From assembly GCF_017876755.1 (NCBI RefSeq), contig NZ_JAGIOO010000001.1:744001-808000 (forward strand): 64,000 nucleotides of DNA, written 5' to 3'. This document shows, piece by piece, positions 59,796 to 64,000 of the stretch. The translations under genes were made by a program, and so were the position numbers. The notes under the pieces are model-generated. The model did no database searches, was not told the origin of the DNA, and saw only the letters and a list, made by a program, of their open reading frames with translations. The first letter of the stretch is position 1. Each line of letters begins with the position of its first letter. The stretch comes from Crossiella equi (GTDB lineage: Bacteria; Actinomycetota; Actinomycetes; Mycobacteriales; Pseudonocardiaceae).

Positions 59796-60692
59796 ATGAC
59801 GGACCTGGTGGTCGTGACGGGCGCGACCGGGCAGCAGGGTGGTTCGGTGGCGCGGCGGCTCCTGGCGGACGGGGTGCCGGTGCGGGCGCTGGTGCGCACG
59901 CCCGGCGCGGAGGCCGCCCAGGTGCTCGCGCGGGCCGGGGCCGAGCTGGTGACCGGTGACCTCAAGGACCCGGACTCGCTGGTGGCGGCCCTGCGGGGTG
60001 CCCGCGCGGTGTTCTCCTTGCAGACCCCGAGCCTGGCCGACCTGGGGTCGGACGCCGAGGTGGTGATGGGGCTCAACCTGGTGCGGGCCGCGCGGCAGGC
60101 CGGGGTGGCACAGTTCGTGCACTCCTCGGTCTCCGGGCTCGGTGACTACCTGCGGGCCGCCGCGGTGGACAAGGCCGGGAACCACGGCGACCCGCACTAC
60201 TGGCGGAGCAAAGCCGCCGTCGGACAGGCGTTGCCGGACAGCGGGTTCGAGGCCTGGACCGAGCTGCGGCCCGCGTTCTTCGCCTCCAACCTGCGCCGCC
60301 CGTCGATCTGGTTCGAGAACCTGACCAGCGAGGCGATCGTGACCGCCCTCGACCCGGACAAGCCCCTGGCCGCGTTCACCCCCGACGACATCGGCACCGC
60401 CGCGACGGCCGCCTTCGCCGACCCCGCCCGCTTCCACGGCCACGCCATCGAGCTGGCCAGCGAGCTGCTGTCCCTGCGCGAGATGGCCGCCGCCCTGACC
60501 GCCGCCGGTGCGCCCGCCCACGTCGAGCACGTGACCCCCGAACAGGGCAAGGCCCGCGGCATGCTGCCCCAGCTCATCGACAACCAGGTGGGCATGAACC
60601 GCCGCGAGGTCACCGCCGACCCCGCGGTCGCGGCCCGCTTCGGCATCCCGCTGACCCCCTTCGCCGTCTGGGCGAGGCAGCAGAGGGCCTGA
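59796..60692 (+). CDS. NmrA-like NAD(P)-binding oxidoreductase
   Basis: A 298-residue atypical SDR: dinucleotide motif VVVTGATGQQGGSVARRLL, ALVRTPGAEAAQVLARAGAELVTGDLKD, FSLQTPSL, HSSVSGLGDY, and YWRSKAAVGQAL in place of the usual catalytic Tyr-x3-Lys. Family members act as redox sensors or quinone reductases. ATG at 59796 with CTGGAGG upstream. Likely controlled by the adjacent TetR protein. Confidence 0.92.
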   Translation: MTDLVVVTGATGQQGGSVARRLLADGVPVRALVRTPGAEAAQVLARAGAELVTGDLKDPDSLVAALRGARAVFSLQTPSLADLGSDAEVVMGLNLVRAARQAGVAQFVHSSVSGLGDYLRAAAVDKAGNHGDPHYWRSKAAVGQALPDSGFEAWTELRPAFFASNLRRPSIWFENLTSEAIVTALDPDKPLAAFTPDDIGTAATAAFADPARFHGHAIELASELLSLREMAAALTAAGAPAHVEHVTPEQGKARGMLPQLIDNQVGMNRREVTADPAVAARFGIPLTPFAVWARQQRA

Positions 60693-60775
60693 GGACCCCG
60701 CCGGGCGGGGTGATCCCCGGCGCGCACCGGGCGGGCGCGCTACCGTGCGGTGGTCCGCCAACCGGGGAGGTGCCC

Positions 60776-61912
60776 GTGATCCCGTTCCGCATCAACGTTC
60801 CCGACGCCGAGCTGGCCGAGCTCACCGACCGCCTCCGGCGCACCCGGTGGCCGGACGCGGAGCCGGTCGAGGACTGGTCCCAGGGTGTTCCGCTCGGGTA
60901 CCTGCGGGAGCTGTGCGAGTACTGGGCCACCGGGTACGACTGGCGGGCCACCGAGCGGCGGCTGAACGCGATCCCCCAGTTCCGCACGGAGATCGACGGG
61001 GTGGGCATCCACTTCCTGCACGTCCGGTCGCCGCACCCGGAGGCGTTGCCGCTCGTGCTCACGCACGGGTGGCCCGGGTCGGTGCTGGAGTTCGAGAAGG
61101 CCATCCGGCCGCTGACCGAGCCGGCGGACCCGGCCGACGCCTTCCACGTGGTCATCCCGTCGTTGCCCGGCTACGGGTTCAGCGACCGGCCCACCGAGCC
61201 CGGCTGGACCGTGCAGCGCATCGCCGCGGCCTGGCGGGAGCTGATGGCCCGGCTGGGCTACCGGCGGTACGGCGCGCAGGGCAGCGACTGGGGCACCAGT
61301 GTCACCACCAGCATGGGCCAGCAGGACACCGGGCAGCTCGCCGGGATCCACGTGATGCCACCGATCGCCGCGCCGGACCCGGCCACCTTCGACGACCTCA
61401 CCCCGGCCGAGCGGGCCGCGCTGGCGGACCTGCGGCACGCCGAGGAGCACGAGTCCGGGTACGCCGGGCAGATGACGACCAAACCGCAGACGGTCGGCTA
61501 CGCGCTCACCGACTCCCCGGCCGGGCTGTGCGCCTGGATCGTGGAGAAGTTCGCCTCCTGGACCGACAGCGGCGGACGGCCGGAGACCGTGCTGACCCGG
61601 GACGAGATGCTGGACGACATCAGCCTCTACTGGTTCACCCGCACCGCCGCCTCCTCCGCCCGGCTGTACTGGGAGAGCTTCCGCGAGGTCGGCGAGTGGT
61701 TCAGCACGGCCACCCGGGACACCGTGCCGGTGCCGACCGGCTGCTCGGTCTTCCCGAAGGAGATGCCCCGGCCGTCGCGACGCTGGGCGGCCAACCGGTA
61801 CCCCGACATCCGCCACTGGGGCGAGCCCGCGCGGGGTGGGCACTTCGCCGCGTTCGAACAGCCCGAGCTGTTCGTCGAGGAGCTGCGCGCCTTCTTCCGC
61901 CTGGTTCGCTGA
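60776..61912 (+). CDS. Epoxide hydrolase family alpha/beta hydrolase
   Basis: A 378-residue enzyme with the epoxide-hydrolase N-terminal lid domain (PFRINVPDAELAELTDRLRRTRWPD, YLRELCEYWATGYDWRATERRLNAIPQF) and the alpha/beta hydrolase core: oxyanion HGWPGSVLEF, nucleophile Asp in AQGSDWGTSV, and catalytic His in ARGGHFAAFEQPE. GTG at 60776 chosen because GGGGAGG lies just upstream and the lid domain begins at residue 2. Substrate unknown. Confidence 0.92.
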   Translation: MIPFRINVPDAELAELTDRLRRTRWPDAEPVEDWSQGVPLGYLRELCEYWATGYDWRATERRLNAIPQFRTEIDGVGIHFLHVRSPHPEALPLVLTHGWPGSVLEFEKAIRPLTEPADPADAFHVVIPSLPGYGFSDRPTEPGWTVQRIAAAWRELMARLGYRRYGAQGSDWGTSVTTSMGQQDTGQLAGIHVMPPIAAPDPATFDDLTPAERAALADLRHAEEHESGYAGQMTTKPQTVGYALTDSPAGLCAWIVEKFASWTDSGGRPETVLTRDEMLDDISLYWFTRTAASSARLYWESFREVGEWFSTATRDTVPVPTGCSVFPKEMPRPSRRWAANRYPDIRHWGEPARGGHFAAFEQPELFVEELRAFFRLVR

Positions 61913-61917
61913 CGGGC

Positions 61918-62322
61918 TCAGCCGCCGGTGACCGCCGCGATGGCCTCGGCCGCGTTCGGCCACAGGGCCCGGTCCACGTAGGTGTGGTCGCGGACGATCA
62001 GGCCGTCCCGGAAGGTCAGCAGCGCGCACCACGGCGACTCCCTCGGCACCCCGTCGGTGGTGTACCCCAGGACCGCCTCGACCACCACGGTGTCGCCGGT
62101 GGCGACCAGGCGGGAGATCCGCGTGCGCCGGTCGACCGAGGTGGCGGGGACGACCTCGGCCTCCAGCCGGTGGAACTCGTCCTTGGTCCCGACCTCCAGG
62201 ATGCCCGGGAAGCTGACGTGGAAGTCCTCGGCGTAGCACTCGTCGATCATGCGGTGCGGGTCCTCGGCGTACAGCCGGACCCAGTGGTGGGTGGCCGCCA
62301 GGTTGCGCTCTTCGGGTGTCAT
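61918..62322 (-). CDS. SnoaL-like polyketide cyclase-fold protein
   Basis: A 134-residue NTF2/SnoaL-fold protein: WVRLYAEDPHRMIDECYAEDFHVSFPGI, EFHRLEAEVVP, TRISRLVATGDTVVVEAVLGY and FRDGLIVRDHTYVD. Usual length. Such proteins isomerise or hydrolyse small ligands, or have no known activity. Convergent with the epoxide hydrolase gene, 5 bp apart. Confidence 0.88.
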   Translation of the reverse strand: MTPEERNLAATHHWVRLYAEDPHRMIDECYAEDFHVSFPGILEVGTKDEFHRLEAEVVPATSVDRRTRISRLVATGDTVVVEAVLGYTTDGVPRESPWCALLTFRDGLIVRDHTYVDRALWPNAAEAIAAVTGG

Positions 62323-62436
62323 GCCGGTGCACGGTAGCCGGGACCGCGGGGCGGGCGCAGGGGCCGAACGGGTCGCCGGGTACGTACGTAAACCGACGTA
62401 TTTACACTGCGGCGCAAGGGTTTCTACGCTCATGCC

Positions 62437-64000
62437 GTGTCCTCCCCCGCCCTGCCGCGGTCCGCCGCCGCCACGCTCGCCGAGCTGCTGGACCACCTCG
62501 CCGACGACCGCGGCGACACCGAGGTCGTCTTCCCGGAGACCGGACGGCGCCTGCGCCACCGCGAGCTCCCGCCCCTGGCCTGGGGCCTTGCCGGGACGCT
62601 GGCCCGGCACGGGGTCGGCCAGGGCACCGTGGTCGGGCTGCTCATCGGCTCGGTACCGGAGTTCCTGCCCGCCGCCTTCGGGGTGTGGGCGGCCGGGGGC
62701 GCGATCACCGTGCTGCCGGTACCGCCCGTGCCCACCGATCCCGCCTCGGTCGCGGCGCACCTGGCCACCGCGCTCGGCCCGGTGCGGCACCTCCTGGTCG
62801 CAGACGCGGGGGTCGCGATCGCCGAGCACCTGCACCGGCTGCGCCCCGACCTGGTCGTCCTGCCCGCCCACGACCTCGCGCCCGGGCAGGCCCCGCGTTC
62901 GCTGGCGCCCGCGCCCGGCTCCCCCGCCGTCGTGCAGTTCACCTCCGGCAGCACCGCACGGCCCAAGGGCGTGGTGCTCTCGCACCGAGCCGTGCTGGCC
63001 TGCTTCGCCTCCACGGCGGTGGCCAGCTCGGTCGGACCGGCCGACCGCGTGGTGTCCTGGGTGCCGCTGTTCCACGACTTCGGCCTGATCACGCTGCTGT
63101 TCGGCGTGTGGACCGGCTACGAGCACCACGTGTTCACCGCCTGGCGGTTCATCCGCAGGCCCCGGCAGGTCGTCGAGCACCTCAGCGCCAGCCGCGCCAC
63201 CGTCTTCGGCGGCCCGAACTTCGCCTACGACCGCATCGCCGCCGCCTACGCCGACGGGGTCCCGGCCGGGCTGGACCTGTCCGCGTGGCGCCTGGCCCTC
63301 AACGGCGGCGAACCGGTGAAACCCGCCACCGTCACCGACTTCACCACCGCCCTGCGCCCCGCCGGCCTGTCCGGCACCACGATGTTCCCGGTCTACGGCA
63401 TGGCCGAGGCGACGATGTCGGTGGCCTGCCCGCCCCCCGGACAGGCCGCGCACGCCCTCTGGCTGGACCGGGAAACCCTTGCCGCACAACGGCTCGCCCG
63501 CCCGGTCCCGGACGGCGTGGCGCACGGCACCGGCCTGGTGTCGGTCGGCGCGCCGGTGCCCGGGGTGGAGCTGCGGCTGCTCGGCGAGCACGGCGGGCAG
63601 GTCGCCGACGGCGCGGTCGGCGAGATCGTGCTGCGCGGCCCGTCCCTGGCCGAGGGCTACCTCGACGACCCGGCGGCCACCGCGGCGGTCTTCCGCGACG
63701 GCTGGCTGCACACCGGGGACCTCGGTGTGCACGTGGCCGGGCAGCTGTTCGTCGCGGGCCGCCGCAAGGACATGGTCATCGTGGCCGGGCGCAACTTCTT
63801 CGCCGAGGACGTCGAGGACGTGGTGCGCACCGCCCTGCCCGGCGGCCGCGGCCGCTGCGTGGCCCTGGCCGACACCGAACGGGAGCGCATCGTCGTGGTC
63901 ACCGAGACCGACGACCCGGCGACGGCGCCCGAACTGTCCCTGGCCGTGCGCACGCTGGTCTCGGCCACGCTCGACCTCGGCGCGGTGGACGTGCACGTCG
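62437..64000 (+). CDS. Fatty-acyl-AMP ligase (3' end beyond window)
   Basis: At least 521 residues, open at the window end. Adenylation motifs: VVQFTSGSTARPKGVVLSH, WVPLFHDFGLI, NGGEPV, FPVYGMAEATMSVACP (FAAL-type A5), WLHTGDLG and GRRKDMVIVAGRNFFAEDVEDVV. The last two patterns and the lack of an obvious CoA-binding segment suggest a fatty-acyl-AMP ligase rather than a CoA ligase, so an acyl carrier protein or PKS/NRPS may follow downstream. Start GTG has no good ribosome site. An AT-richer promoter-like stretch with GTAAA/TTTAC arms lies at 62388-62406. Confidence 0.88.
   Translation, partial: MSSPALPRSAAATLAELLDHLADDRGDTEVVFPETGRRLRHRELPPLAWGLAGTLARHGVGQGTVVGLLIGSVPEFLPAAFGVWAAGGAITVLPVPPVPTDPASVAAHLATALGPVRHLLVADAGVAIAEHLHRLRPDLVVLPAHDLAPGQAPRSLAPAPGSPAVVQFTSGSTARPKGVVLSHRAVLACFASTAVASSVGPADRVVSWVPLFHDFGLITLLFGVWTGYEHHVFTAWRFIRRPRQVVEHLSASRATVFGGPNFAYDRIAAAYADGVPAGLDLSAWRLALNGGEPVKPATVTDFTTALRPAGLSGTTMFPVYGMAEATMSVACPPPGQAAHALWLDRETLAAQRLARPVPDGVAHGTGLVSVGAPVPGVELRLLGEHGGQVADGAVGEIVLRGPSLAEGYLDDPAATAAVFRDGWLHTGDLGVHVAGQLFVAGRRKDMVIVAGRNFFAEDVEDVVRTALPGGRGRCVALADTERERIVVVTETDDPATAPELSLAVRTLVSATLDLGAVDVHV

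Overview
The window is high-GC (third codon positions nearly all G or C) and its gene families (class III/IV-type lanthipeptide synthetase, MmyB-like and TPR regulators, DUF5988, StrR-like activator, MFS and NarL/DesK systems) point to a filamentous actinomycete. A member of the Pseudonocardiales is my guess, on gene content only. No tRNA, rRNA or CRISPR array was seen.

Layout. 1-5.8 kb: the 3' end of a VioB-type ferritin-like gene, then a compact lanthipeptide locus (precursor peptide, hairpin, lyase-kinase-cyclase synthetase, atypical response regulator). 5.8-18.2 kb: mixed genes (HTH-STAND ATPase, aldehyde dehydrogenase with a divergent regulator, divergent IspH-like protein, TPR regulator, NreB-like efflux protein with a His-rich tail, two-component system). 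18.2-19.9 kb: an intact IS982-family element just upstream of the sensor kinase, followed by TetR and IclR remnants and a 27-bp palindromic repeat array. 19.9-23 kb: secreted beta-helix protein, secreted EEP phosphoesterase, methyltransferase. 23-26.5 kb: a four-gene operon (condensation-like protein, nucleoside deoxyribosyltransferase-like, dihydroorotate dehydrogenase-like, creatininase-like) that looks like a small unassigned pathway.

26.6-58.3 kb is a large specialised-metabolite cluster. It has a StrR-like activator, an alkaline phosphatase, two ABC exporters, a UDP-sugar dehydrogenase, an ArnA/UXS-type decarboxylase, two DegT aminotransferases, a formyltransferase, two PIG-L deacetylases, three glycosyltransferases, a Gfo/Idh oxidoreductase, a MIO-dependent lyase with tyrosine-type selectivity residues, a stand-alone ACP and acyl-AMP ligase, an amidinotransferase with a YqcI/YcgG-family partner, three carbamoyltransferases, a PhyH dioxygenase, a small P-loop kinase and a Qnr-like pentapeptide repeat protein. 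Read together these fit an aryl (p-coumaroyl) amide linked to a guanidino-, carbamoyl- and amino-sugar chain, that is, a glycocinnamoylspermidine (cinodine-type) antibiotic. Cinodine is, from memory, a DNA gyrase inhibitor, which would explain the Qnr-like protein. The kinase, phosphatase and exporter pair suggest a phosphorylated inactive precursor activated outside the cell. A perfect 29-bp inverted repeat ahead of the acp gene has the geometry of a StrR operator. The assignment is an inference; a streptomycin-like aminocyclitol or a beta-tyrosine product are the main alternatives.

58.5-64 kb returns to ordinary genes: a LURP-one-like protein, a TetR/NmrA pair with tandem operators, an epoxide hydrolase, a SnoaL-like protein, and the 5' part of a fatty-acyl-AMP ligase cut by the window end.
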